Shown piece by piece: positions 55,910 through 63,416 of a stretch of 64,000 nucleotides of DNA. Both the position numbers and the translations under genes were made by a program. The DNA comes from Spongiactinospora sp. TRM90649 (GTDB lineage: Bacteria; Actinomycetota; Actinomycetes; Streptosporangiales; Streptosporangiaceae). The stretch is from contig NZ_JARLTC010000021.1 in NCBI RefSeq assembly GCF_029382225.1, positions 124,001 to 188,000 of the forward strand, written 5' to 3'. The first letter of the stretch is position 1. Each line of letters opens with the position of its first letter. The notes under the pieces were generated by a model, which was not told where the DNA came from, did no database searches, and worked only from the letters and a program-made list of their open reading frames with translations.

Positions 55910-56396
55910 ACCGCTCCACCTCGGAGCGATACCGGCGGTTGGCCCCGTCGAACCGCTCCCGCGCTGCAGCGTTGCCCTGCGCGATCTCCCACAACGCGCT
56001 ATTGCAGTCCGCCGCCGCCTGCTGAACGGCCCCGGCCAACTCGGCGACAGCGGCCGGCCCTTCGAGCTGCACCACCCGCGCGCACCTGGCCAACGGATCG
56101 AACGCGTCCCGCAGCGTCTTGCGCAGGTCCTGGATCCGGGCCTCCTGCACGGCCGGGTCCTTCACCTGCATGTACACGTCCCCGAGCCGGAAGTAGTGCT
56201 CGCCCACGATGTGCGCCTGCCCGATGAACTCCAGGTACGCCGCACGGCGGGACTCGCGTAGCCGCTCGTGGTGCTGCGCGTACGCGGACGCCTCGGCCTG
56301 GATTCGCGCGGCACGCGCATTCCCCAAGCTGGTCACCCAACCGGCGAGCACCGCCGTTGCGCCGGTCAGGATCGCCACCCATACCGTGCTGTCCAC
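55872..56396 (-). CDS. reversed membrane protein gene in prophage (possible lysogeny gene)
   Basis: 174 residues on the minus strand, the only leftward gene after the repressor. One amino-terminal membrane helix (STVWVAILTGATAVLAGWVTSLG) leads into a long helical cytoplasmic part (QAEASAYAQHHERLRESRRAAYLEFIGQAHIVGEHYF, then QDLRKTLRDAFDPLARCARVV). Single-TM, helical proteins expressed against the lytic direction are often morons expressed in the lysogen, for example for superinfection exclusion, but that is inference. Overlaps the regulator gene end by 38 bases. Confidence 0.7.
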   Translation of the reverse strand: MDSTVWVAILTGATAVLAGWVTSLGNARAARIQAEASAYAQHHERLRESRRAAYLEFIGQAHIVGEHYFRLGDVYMQVKDPAVQEARIQDLRKTLRDAFDPLARCARVVQLEGPAAVAELAGAVQQAAADCNSALWEIAQGNAAARERFDGANRRYRSEVERFIYRAREAMGTP

Positions 56397-56551
56397 CTAG
56401 GCCTCCCTTGAACCGTCCCCGTGGACTCATCGCCCCATCCCCGGCGCGCGAGCGGTCACAGTTCGGTGGCGCTTGGCATGGTGCTTGCCCAGCCAATCAA
56501 CGCAGTGACATGCTGTAGCTCACTACCCTCGCCACACGTGGCGCAGGACGA

Positions 56552-56575
56552 GGCCCGCCAGAGTGCGGGCCTTTC
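56552..56575. terminator. rho-independent terminator
   Basis: GGCCCGC at 56552-56558 and GCGGGCC at 56565-56571 pair around CAGAGT, followed by TTTC. Lies between the reversed membrane gene and the HNH gene, and would end rightward transcription before the packaging module. A second hairpin, CCCCCGC/GCGGGGG, lies at 56641-56657 just before the HNH gene. Confidence 0.65.
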
Positions 56576-56689
56576 GCATTCCCACCCCGCCACCCACCAC
56601 CCCTCCCTGGATGGCGCACAGCCGTGAGGTCCCCGCCCTGCCCCCGCCCGGCGGGGGCCTCACCACCACGGACCGGAGGCGACAGCACG

Positions 56690-56965
56690 ATGGCCAAGCG
56701 CGGCCGAAGCGGCCGGGCCTACCGTGTGCTACGCGCCCATGTACAGGCGCAGCCCTACGGCTGGACCTGCTGCCGCTGCGGTCAGCCCATCAGCCCCGAC
56801 TACCCACCCCGGCACCCACGGTCATGGAGCCTCGACCACCTCGACCCGCTGTCCCGTGGCGGGTCGCTGCTCGACCCCGAGCGCGCCCGGGGCGCCCACT
56901 ACGGCTGCAACAGCAGCCATGGCCGGTCACTGCAAACCGCAGAGCCCCAGTCCCGCGCATGGTGA
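56690..56965 (+). CDS. HNH endonuclease of the packaging module
   Basis: 91 residues from ATG 56690 with GGAGG upstream. A compact HNH fold: the zinc knuckle CCRCGQPI, then SWSLDHLDPLSRGGSLLDPERARGAHYGCNSSHG, with DH in place of HH and the N-S-S-H-G closing histidine. Small HNH proteins beside terminase genes are part of the HK97-type packaging machine and are needed for cos-type DNA cleavage together with the large terminase. This suggests a cos-packaging phage with cohesive ends. Confidence 0.88.
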   Translation: MAKRGRSGRAYRVLRAHVQAQPYGWTCCRCGQPISPDYPPRHPRSWSLDHLDPLSRGGSLLDPERARGAHYGCNSSHGRSLQTAEPQSRAW

Positions 56966-57046
56966 CCAAGAAACGTCGCAGGTCAGAGAGGTTTTTAAGT
57001 GATCAAGACGAGGCGGAAGACCCCGCGGTCGCCCTTTTTCTCCCCC

Positions 57047-57071
57047 CGCGCCCCCGGGTGCCGGGGTCGCG
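57047..57071 (+). repeat. hairpin in leader of terminase small-subunit gene
   Basis: CGCGCCCCCGG and CCGGGGTCGCG (one mismatch) pair around GTG immediately upstream of the ribosome site and ATG at 57086. It may tune translation of the small terminase, or be part of a cos-related site, since cos lies near here in many HK97-type phages. Confidence 0.4.
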
Positions 57072-57085
57072 CCAGGGGGTAGGGC

Positions 57086-57514
57086 ATGCCGCCCCGTGGC
57101 CGGAAACTGGCCGCCGTTCCTGCGGGACGGCGGCGGGAGCGCCCGCCCGATCTCCGGGATGCGGTGCGGGCGGCCCTGGAGGGGATGGACTGGTTGAGGC
57201 CGTCCGATGGCGCGCTGAAGGCGCTCGCTGTGCGCCAGGCGGAGGAGATCGAGAAGGCGGTCGAGCGGGCGGAGGAACTCGCCGAGCTGCGCCGGGAGTT
57301 CGCCGGTGACATGGCCGCGCTGCGTCGCCTGCAGAAGCTGGAGGCGATGTGCGAGGTGACCAAGACGGTCGGCTGGCTGGGACCGCAGTTGCAGGGCGTG
57401 TTGCGGGATCTGGGCGGGACTCCGGCCGCGCGGGCGGCGATGAAGGCGGACAAGCCGATCGGAGGGCGTCTTGCGCAGCTCCGTGCCGACGCTGCTGGGC
57501 AGCACGACTCCTAG
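57086..57514 (+). CDS. terminase small subunit
   Basis: 142 residues from ATG 57086, AGGGGG upstream. A basic start (PPRGRKLAAVPAGRRRERPPDL), then a long helical block (LRPSDGALKALAVRQAEEIEKAVERAEELAELRREFAGDMAALRRLQKL) and VGWLGPQLQGVLRDLGGTPAARAAM. The size, composition and position between HNH and the large subunit match actinophage small terminases, which bind the packaging site and form rings. Overlaps the large subunit by 44 bases. Confidence 0.75.
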   Translation: MPPRGRKLAAVPAGRRRERPPDLRDAVRAALEGMDWLRPSDGALKALAVRQAEEIEKAVERAEELAELRREFAGDMAALRRLQKLEAMCEVTKTVGWLGPQLQGVLRDLGGTPAARAAMKADKPIGGRLAQLRADAAGQHDS

Positions 57515-59078
57515 GTTGTGGACTCCGCCGCTGGTGAGCGGCCCTGCGGGGCCGTGCGGGTGCGGATGCGCGTTGACGCCGGCGACGTCGCTGGGGTACT
57601 CGGCGGTGGCGTTCAACGAGGACGTGCTGCGGGTCCGGTTGATCCCGTGGCAGCGCTGGCTGCTGATCCACGCCCTGGAGCTGCGCCCCGGTGGCCGTTT
57701 TCGGTTCCGCACGCTGCTGGTCATGGGGGCCCGGCAGAACGGCAAGACGACGCTGGTCGGTGGTAAGAACCTGTGGAAGATGGCGGTGCTCGGGGTGCCG
57801 CTGGTGATCGGGACGGCGCAGAATCTCGACATCGCCGAAGAGGCGTGGGAGGCGGCCGTCGAGATCGCCGAGTCCACGCCGGATCTGGCCGCCGAGATCG
57901 CGCATGTGGACCGCACGAACGGCAAGAAGGCGTTGCGGCTGGCCAACGGCTCCCGCTGGAAGATCGCGGCGGCGTCCCGCAAGGGCGGGCGCGGGCTGTC
58001 GGGCGACGATGCGAATCTCGACGAGCTGCGCGAGCATCAGACCTGGGCGGCATGGGCGGCGGTGTCGAAGACCACGATGGCGCGGCCGAACGCGCAGATC
58101 TGGGCGTTCTCCAACGCGGGCGATGACCGTTCGATCGTGCTCAACGAGCTGCAGGCACAGGCGCGGGCGGCGGCGCTGGATCCGGGCCTCGGCCCGTCGC
58201 TGGGCCTGTTCGAGTGGTCGGCGCCGGACGATGTGAAGTGCACGTGCGGCCGGCCAGAGAGCAAGCACCTGGCGGACTGCCGGTTGCAGGACCGGCGGGC
58301 GTGGGCGCAGGCGAACCCCAGCTTGGGCTACACGATCACCGAGGAGGCGGTCGCCTCGGCGCTGGCCACGGACCCGGTGCCGGTCTTCCGCACCGAGGTG
58401 CTGTGCCAGCGGGTGCCCAGCCTGTCCGGCGAGTGGTCGGTGATCCCGCGGGCGGCGTGGACGCCGCTGGCCGATACGGCGTCCCAGCCGGGCCGGGTGG
58501 TGGCGTTCGCCGCGGACATCAACCCGGAGCGGTCGCATGGGGCCATCGCCGTCGCGGGGCGCCGCGGTGACGGGCTGTGGCATGTGGAGGTCACACGCAG
58601 CGGCGATGGGGTGCTGGATCACCGTCCGGGCACCGCGTGGATGGTGCCCCGGCTGCTGGAGCTGGTGGGGCGGTGGACGGTATGCGCGGTCGTCATCGAC
58701 CCGGCCAGTCCGGCGGGGTCGCTGATCGCGCCGCTGGAGGCGGCCGGCGTCGAGGTGGTCAAGCCCAGCGCGCGGGAGCACGCGCAGGCGTGCGGCGCGC
58801 TGTATGACGCGGTGGTGCCTCCCGAGGAGGGGGCCCCGGACTGGCTGCCGACACTGCGGCATCTGGGTCAACACTCGCTGCAGGCGGCGCTGGCCGGGGC
58901 GGTGCGGCGACCGCTTGCGGACGCGTGGGCGTGGGATCGCACGGCGGCGACGGCCGAGGACGGCCAGGTGGTGCCGGTGGACATCTCCCCGCTGGTCGCC
59001 GCCACGCTGGCGCTGCACGGACACGCGACGCGGGCGCATCTGTTCACCGACTACGACGTGCTCGACAGCGTGTTCTGA
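57471..59078 (+). CDS. terL: terminase large subunit
   Basis: 535 residues from TTG 57471, chosen because GGAGG sits 5 bases upstream. ATPase domain with Walker A GARQNGKTT at 86-94 and a Walker B-like GDDANLDELREHQ; C-terminal RNase-H-like nuclease with FAADINPERSHGAIA and VIDPASPAG supplying the catalytic acids. It drives DNA into the prohead and cuts concatemers. A Cys set CTCGRPESKHLADC in the middle may bind zinc. Length and motifs are normal for HK97/lambda-like large terminases; it looks functional. Confidence 0.93.
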   Translation: MRSSVPTLLGSTTPRLWTPPLVSGPAGPCGCGCALTPATSLGYSAVAFNEDVLRVRLIPWQRWLLIHALELRPGGRFRFRTLLVMGARQNGKTTLVGGKNLWKMAVLGVPLVIGTAQNLDIAEEAWEAAVEIAESTPDLAAEIAHVDRTNGKKALRLANGSRWKIAAASRKGGRGLSGDDANLDELREHQTWAAWAAVSKTTMARPNAQIWAFSNAGDDRSIVLNELQAQARAAALDPGLGPSLGLFEWSAPDDVKCTCGRPESKHLADCRLQDRRAWAQANPSLGYTITEEAVASALATDPVPVFRTEVLCQRVPSLSGEWSVIPRAAWTPLADTASQPGRVVAFAADINPERSHGAIAVAGRRGDGLWHVEVTRSGDGVLDHRPGTAWMVPRLLELVGRWTVCAVVIDPASPAGSLIAPLEAAGVEVVKPSAREHAQACGALYDAVVPPEEGAPDWLPTLRHLGQHSLQAALAGAVRRPLADAWAWDRTAATAEDGQVVPVDISPLVAATLALHGHATRAHLFTDYDVLDSVF

Positions 59079-59091
59079 GAGGGGGCGTTCG

Positions 59092-59262
59092 GTGCGGGAG
59101 AAGGTGACGACGCTGCTGGACGTGGTGGGGCTGCTGCTGATCGCCGCCGGTGTCGCCGCGCTGCTGCTGCCGGTGGCCGGGTGGGGTGCGCTGACGGCGG
59201 CGGGCGTGGTGGTGCTGGCCGGGTCGTGGTGGGCCACCCGCCAGGGTGGGGCGGCGCGGTGA
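59092..59262 (+). CDS. small membrane protein between terminase and portal
   Basis: 56 residues from GTG 59092. Two adjacent membrane helices (VVGLLLIAAGVAALLLPVAG and LTAAGVVVLAGSWWAT) with a short turn. The GTG of the portal overlaps its stop by 4 bases. A hydrophobic mini-gene at this place is common in actinophages; its role is unknown. Confidence 0.65.
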   Translation: MREKVTTLLDVVGLLLIAAGVAALLLPVAGWGALTAAGVVVLAGSWWATRQGGAAR

Positions 59263-60437
59263 GTCTGTTCGCCCGGCGGCATTCGGCGGTCACCGGCCCC
59301 GATCCGCTCATCCCGCCGCGGCCGGGTGCCGCGCGCGGCACGGTGGCGGTGACGAACGAGACCGCGCTGCGCCACTCGGCGGTGTGGGCGTGCCTGCGGC
59401 TGCGCGCCAACCTGGTGTCCACGATGCCGGTGGACGTCTACCGGCGGGTGGGCAGGGTGCAGGTGGAGGTGCCCGCGCCGCCCGTTCTGGTGACCCCGGG
59501 CGGGGAGCGGGTGGGCATGCTGGAGTGGCTGTACTCCACGCAGTTCGACCTGGACCGGTCGGGCAACACGTTCGGGCTGATCACCGCACGGGACGGGCTG
59601 GGCCTGCCCGCGCGGATCGATCTGGTGCCGCTGGCCGAGGTGAGCGTCATCGTCCGGGGCGGGGAGCTGTGGCGATATCGGATCGGCGGCACCGAGTACA
59701 CCCCGGACCAGGTGTGGCATGAGCGTCAGTACACGGTGGCCGGGCTGCACGTGGGGCTGTCGCCGGTGGCGCACGCAGCCTGGTCGATCGGCGAGTACCT
59801 GTCCATTCAGGAGTTCGCGCTCGACTGGTTCGGCGGCGGCGCGATGCCGGCGGCGCACCTGAAGAACACGTCGAAGATCCTCACCAAGGATCAGGCCGCC
59901 GATGTGAAGCAGACCTTCCGGGCGTCGGTGAGCACCGGCGAGGTGTTCGTGACCGGTTCGGACTGGGAGTACAACATGCTGCAGGCCGAGCAGGCCGGAA
60001 GCGACTGGTTGAACGCCAAGCAGTACGGCGTCGCGGACGTGGCTCGGTTCTTCGACTGCCCCGGTGACCTGATCGACGCCGCGGTGTCCACCGGCTCCAT
60101 CACGTACGCGTCCATCACGCAGCGGAACCTGCAGTTCCTGATCATGCATCTGGGGCCTGCGATCGTGCGCCGCGAGGACGCGCTGAACCGGCTCACGCCC
60201 CGGCCGCGATATGTGAAGTTCAACGCCGGGGCGCTGCTGCGGATGGACCTCGAAGCGCGGTCCCGCGCGGTGCACACCCGCATCGTCTCGCGCACCCTCA
60301 CGCCGAACGAGGCCCGTGAGCTGGAGGACCTGCCGCCGCTCAGCGAGGAGCAGTTCGCCGAGTTCGACCGGCTGTTCGGCAGCGCCAACAAGCAGCCCAC
60401 CGCGTCCACTGCGACATCTCCGGGAGCATCGTCATGA
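59259..60437 (+). CDS. HK97-type portal protein
   Basis: 392 residues from GTG 59259. Typical portal landmarks: ALRHSAVWACLRLRANLVSTMPVDVYRR, YSTQFDLDRSGNTFGLITARD, VWHERQYTVAGLHVGLSPVAHA, FALDWFGGGAMPAAHLKN and the C-terminal LEARSRAVHTRIVSRTLTPNEARELEDLPP. Twelve copies form the DNA entry ring at one vertex. Coupled by 4-base overlaps to the membrane protein upstream and the protease downstream. Confidence 0.93.
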   Translation: MSLFARRHSAVTGPDPLIPPRPGAARGTVAVTNETALRHSAVWACLRLRANLVSTMPVDVYRRVGRVQVEVPAPPVLVTPGGERVGMLEWLYSTQFDLDRSGNTFGLITARDGLGLPARIDLVPLAEVSVIVRGGELWRYRIGGTEYTPDQVWHERQYTVAGLHVGLSPVAHAAWSIGEYLSIQEFALDWFGGGAMPAAHLKNTSKILTKDQAADVKQTFRASVSTGEVFVTGSDWEYNMLQAEQAGSDWLNAKQYGVADVARFFDCPGDLIDAAVSTGSITYASITQRNLQFLIMHLGPAIVRREDALNRLTPRPRYVKFNAGALLRMDLEARSRAVHTRIVSRTLTPNEARELEDLPPLSEEQFAEFDRLFGSANKQPTASTATSPGASS

Positions 60438-61222
60438 CGGATCTGTCCGAGCTGCGCGTCGCCGCGGCGGCCGAGCGCGCCGCCGCGGCCCGTTCGGCGC
60501 CGATGGATCGCCCCCGGGACCGTCCGGAGGCGCCGGAGGTCAAGTTCGCCTCCAGCCTGCGCGCGAAGAAGGTCGAGCGTGACGGCCAGCAGTGGTTCGA
60601 GGTCGAGGGCTACGCCAGCGTGTTCGAGCGTGGGTATGAGATGTGGGACATGTTCGGCCCCTACACCGAGGTCGTGAGCGCCGGCGCGGCGGACAAGACG
60701 CTGGCGGCGTCACCCGAGGTGGTGTTCCGGCTGAACCACGCCGGCACGCCGATGGCGGGCACTCGCAACAGCAGGCTGGAGCTGTGGGCGGATGAGACCG
60801 GCCTCGGTGAGCGCGCCTGGTTGAACCCCAAGCGCGCCGATGTGCAGCTCCTCATCCAGGCGATCGAAGACGATGACATCAGGGAACAGAGCTTCATGTT
60901 CCGGATCACGTCGGGCCGCTGGTCGCCGGACTACACCGAGTACCGCATCGACGCCGTCGACCTGGACCGCGGCGACGTCGGCCCGGTCACCTACGGCGCG
61001 AACCCGCACACCACGATCTCCGCCCGCTCGGGCGAGTTCCTCGCCTCCATCCCGAGCCTGCCGCTGCTGGCGGCCCGCGAGGCGTACGAGCGGCTCGGGC
61101 AGCGGCTGGACGTGGCCGCGTCCTTGCGCGCCGCCCCGCCGCCCGCACCCGCGCCGACCGGACCCTCGGTGGCGTGGCTGCAGGCCCAGCTTCTCGTCGA
61201 ACGTGCCACCACCGATCTCTGA
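60434..61222 (+). CDS. HK97-family prohead maturation protease
   Basis: 262 residues. The herpesvirus-type serine protease domain lies at about 40-200: FEVEGYASVFERGYEMWDMFGPYTEVV, VVFRLNHAG with the catalytic His, and IREQSFMFRI with the nucleophile Ser. The tail is Ala/Pro rich. It should cleave the amino-terminal scaffold part of the capsid protein during maturation. Overlaps the portal stop by 4 bases; a 140-base gap containing three direct repeats precedes the capsid gene. Confidence 0.92.
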   Translation: MTDLSELRVAAAAERAAAARSAPMDRPRDRPEAPEVKFASSLRAKKVERDGQQWFEVEGYASVFERGYEMWDMFGPYTEVVSAGAADKTLAASPEVVFRLNHAGTPMAGTRNSRLELWADETGLGERAWLNPKRADVQLLIQAIEDDDIREQSFMFRITSGRWSPDYTEYRIDAVDLDRGDVGPVTYGANPHTTISARSGEFLASIPSLPLLAAREAYERLGQRLDVAASLRAAPPPAPAPTGPSVAWLQAQLLVERATTDL

Positions 61223-61234
61223 ACAAGGCCCGCG

Positions 61235-61318
61235 CGGCAGATCGCCCGCGCGAACCCGCACCATGCCGTCCGGCAGATCGCCCGGAGGCCCATTCCCGTC
61301 GCCGCGGCAGATCGCCCG
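61235..61318. repeat. three 14-bp direct repeats upstream of capsid gene
   Basis: CGGCAGATCGCCCG occurs exactly at 61235-61248, 61271-61284 and 61305-61318, spacing 36 and 34 bases. They fill the only sizeable gap in the structural operon, just ahead of the capsid ribosome site AGGAG. Possible operator, processing or regulator-binding sites boosting capsid expression. Confidence 0.75.
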
Positions 61319-61362
61319 CGCCCCGGGGTCACCGAAACCGATCTACCGGAAGGAGCCGTGCC

Positions 61363-62781
61363 ATGGGCACGACGATCGACGACCTCATCGCGAGCATCGA
61401 GGTCGAGAAGGAAGCCGCGCAGAAGCGGCACGCCAAGGCCCTGAAGGAGGCCGAGCTGATCCTGGCCAAGGCCCAGCAGGAGGGACGTTCCCACCTGACC
61501 GAGGAGGAGGCCGAGCGGGTCGAGGAGCTGAAGGAGGCGCGCGCCAAGGCGAAGGACGACCTGGCGGGGGCGGAGCGGAAGCTGACCGAGGCGAACGAGG
61601 TCAAGGCGGCCGAGATGGAGCGCGACGAGCAGCAGCGCGCCATCACCCCCACCCAGGCGCGCAAGCCGGGCGGCAACCGAGTGCAGGTGATCAGCGAGGA
61701 GCGCACCTACCGCAAGGACACCGACCCCTACGGCAAGGGCTTCCTGCTCGACGTCTCACGCCAGTTCCTGTTCCAGGACGTGGAGGCGTCCCACCGCCTC
61801 CAGCGGCACATGGCCGAGGAGCGGGTGGAGCGCGCCGAATACATGCAGCGCGCGGTCGGCACCGGCGCGTTCGCCGGGCTGACGGTGCCGCAGTACCTGA
61901 CCGACATGTACGCGCCCGCCACGGCGGCACTGCGCCCGTTCGCGGACGTGTGCAACCGGCACCCGCTGCCCGAGCAGGGCATGAGCGTGAACATCTCCCG
62001 CATCACCACCGCCTCCGGCGCCGCGCTACAGGCGTCGGAGAACTCCGCGGTGCAGGAGACCAACATGGACGACACGCTGCTCACGGTGAACGTTCAGACC
62101 GCCGCCGGGCAGCAGACCGTCTCCCGGCAGGCGATCGACCGCGGGACCGGCATCGAGGACGTCACGATGCAGGACCTGTTCAACCGGGTCGCGACCGTCC
62201 TGGACAACACGCTGATCAATCAAGCCACCACCGGCCTGACCAACGTCGCCCAGTCGAACACCTACACCGACGCTTCCCCGACCGGTGCCGAGCTGTACCC
62301 GAAGATCCTGGGCGCGGCGGCCGGGGTGGAGGCGGCGCTGCTGGCGATGGGCCGGCCCACCCACGCGGTGATGCACTCCCGCCGCTGGTACTGGCTGTCC
62401 TCGCAGATGTCGGCCACGTGGCCGCTGATCAACTGGTCCGGTGTCCCGGTGCAGGCGGGCGGCACCGCCAACAGCGGCAGCAGCTACGCTTCCGGGCCGC
62501 GCGGCGTGCTGCCGTCCGGCCTGGAGGTGATCGTGGACAACAACATCGCCACCAACCTGGGCAGCGGCACGAACGAGGACGAGTTGTACGTCGTCCCCGC
62601 GAGCGAGTGCCATCTGTGGGAGGACCCGGCGGCGCCCCTGTTCATCCGCGCCGAGCAGCCCGCCGCCGCGTCCCTGGGCGTGCTACTCGTGGCGTACAGC
62701 TACTTCGCCTACACCTTCGGCCGCTACACCAACGGCATGCAGAAGGTCGGCGGTACCGGCCTGGTCACCCCGGTCTTCTAA
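61363..62781 (+). CDS. HK97-type major capsid protein
   Basis: 472 residues, AGGAG ahead of ATG 61363. Residues about 10-105 form a charged coiled-coil scaffold (delta) domain (EKEAAQKRHAKALKEAELIL, AERVEELKEARAKAKDDL) removed by the protease; the HK97 fold follows (YMQRAVGTGAFAGLTVPQYLTDMYAPAT, QDLFNRVATVLDNTLINQA, AVMHSRRWYWLSSQ, VIVDNNIATNLG, FGRYTNGMQKVGG). About 360 residues remain after cleavage, a normal size. Main shell subunit of the phage head. Confidence 0.93.
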   Translation: MGTTIDDLIASIEVEKEAAQKRHAKALKEAELILAKAQQEGRSHLTEEEAERVEELKEARAKAKDDLAGAERKLTEANEVKAAEMERDEQQRAITPTQARKPGGNRVQVISEERTYRKDTDPYGKGFLLDVSRQFLFQDVEASHRLQRHMAEERVERAEYMQRAVGTGAFAGLTVPQYLTDMYAPATAALRPFADVCNRHPLPEQGMSVNISRITTASGAALQASENSAVQETNMDDTLLTVNVQTAAGQQTVSRQAIDRGTGIEDVTMQDLFNRVATVLDNTLINQATTGLTNVAQSNTYTDASPTGAELYPKILGAAAGVEAALLAMGRPTHAVMHSRRWYWLSSQMSATWPLINWSGVPVQAGGTANSGSSYASGPRGVLPSGLEVIVDNNIATNLGSGTNEDELYVVPASECHLWEDPAAPLFIRAEQPAAASLGVLLVAYSYFAYTFGRYTNGMQKVGGTGLVTPVF

Positions 62782-62791
62782 GGAGCGGGGC

Positions 62792-63142
62792 ATGGGACTC
62801 AGGCCCGTGTTCGGCGACACGGTGCTGTCTTCGGCGGCCCGTGGCGCAGGCACGCATGTATCGGGGCCGGCCGCCGCCGCCGGAATGGCGGCGGACGTGC
62901 TGCTGATGGTTCACGTCACCGCCGTCTCCGGGACGCCGACCCTGAACTGTTCGCTGGAGCAGTCAGCGGACGGCTCATCGTGGTCAGCGGTGCCCGGAAG
63001 TAGCACCACTCAACTCACTGCTGCGGGAAACGCGGTGGCCGCAGCGGGTGTCACGGCCAACTTCGTCCGCATCACTGCCACGGTGGCCGGGACCACTCCC
63101 TCGGTGACCTTCAAGGCCGCCTTGCTGGTAGTGCCCGAGTAG
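62792..63142 (+). CDS. hypothetical head protein (decoration/accessory)
   Basis: 116 residues from ATG 62792. Hydrophobic, Thr/Ser-rich beta protein (MAADVLLMVHVTAVSGTPTLNCSLEQSADGSSWSAVPG, ANFVRITATVAGTTPSVTFKAALLV) of the kind seen as jellyroll-like decoration or fibre-type beta proteins. Position directly behind the capsid fits head decoration. No named family. Confidence 0.6.
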   Translation: MGLRPVFGDTVLSSAARGAGTHVSGPAAAAGMAADVLLMVHVTAVSGTPTLNCSLEQSADGSSWSAVPGSSTTQLTAAGNAVAAAGVTANFVRITATVAGTTPSVTFKAALLVVPE

Positions 63143-63159
63143 GGAGGAGATGAACCGGC

Positions 63160-63414
63160 ATGAGCACCGATGATCCGATGATCGCCGCGCTGCTGCGGGA
63201 GCGGGACGGCCTGGTGCGGCGCGGCCTGGATGACCGGGTGGCGCAGGTGGACGAGCAGCTCGCCGCGCGTGGCCACACGCCGCCCGGGAACGACTCGCAG
63301 ACGGCTCCAGAGCCATCCGAGAGCGGATCGGAGGCGTCGGCGGCCACAAAGGAAGCGAACGCACGTTCGACGCCTCCACGGGGCCGTAGAGCCTCGCGCA
63401 AGGACACGACGTAG
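63160..63414 (+). CDS. hypothetical head-assembly protein
   Basis: 84 residues from ATG 63160. Helical start (IAALLRERDGLVRRGLDDRVAQVDEQLAARG) and a disordered Ser/Glu/Lys/Arg-rich tail (PSESGSEASAATKEANARST, RGRRASRKDTT). Position between capsid and connector fits a small head-completion factor. No family recognised. Confidence 0.6.
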   Translation: MSTDDPMIAALLRERDGLVRRGLDDRVAQVDEQLAARGHTPPGNDSQTAPEPSESGSEASAATKEANARSTPPRGRRASRKDTT

Positions 63415-63416
63415 GC

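Noticed and set aside
57003..60275. A minus-strand open frame of about 1,090 codons opposite terminase and portal
   Set aside because: Composition is Arg/Pro/His-rich shadow sequence; terminase and portal motifs are on the plus strand.
61235..61318. A CRISPR array from the three 14-base repeats
   Set aside because: Repeats are too short, spacers only about 20 bases and just three copies, with no cas genes.
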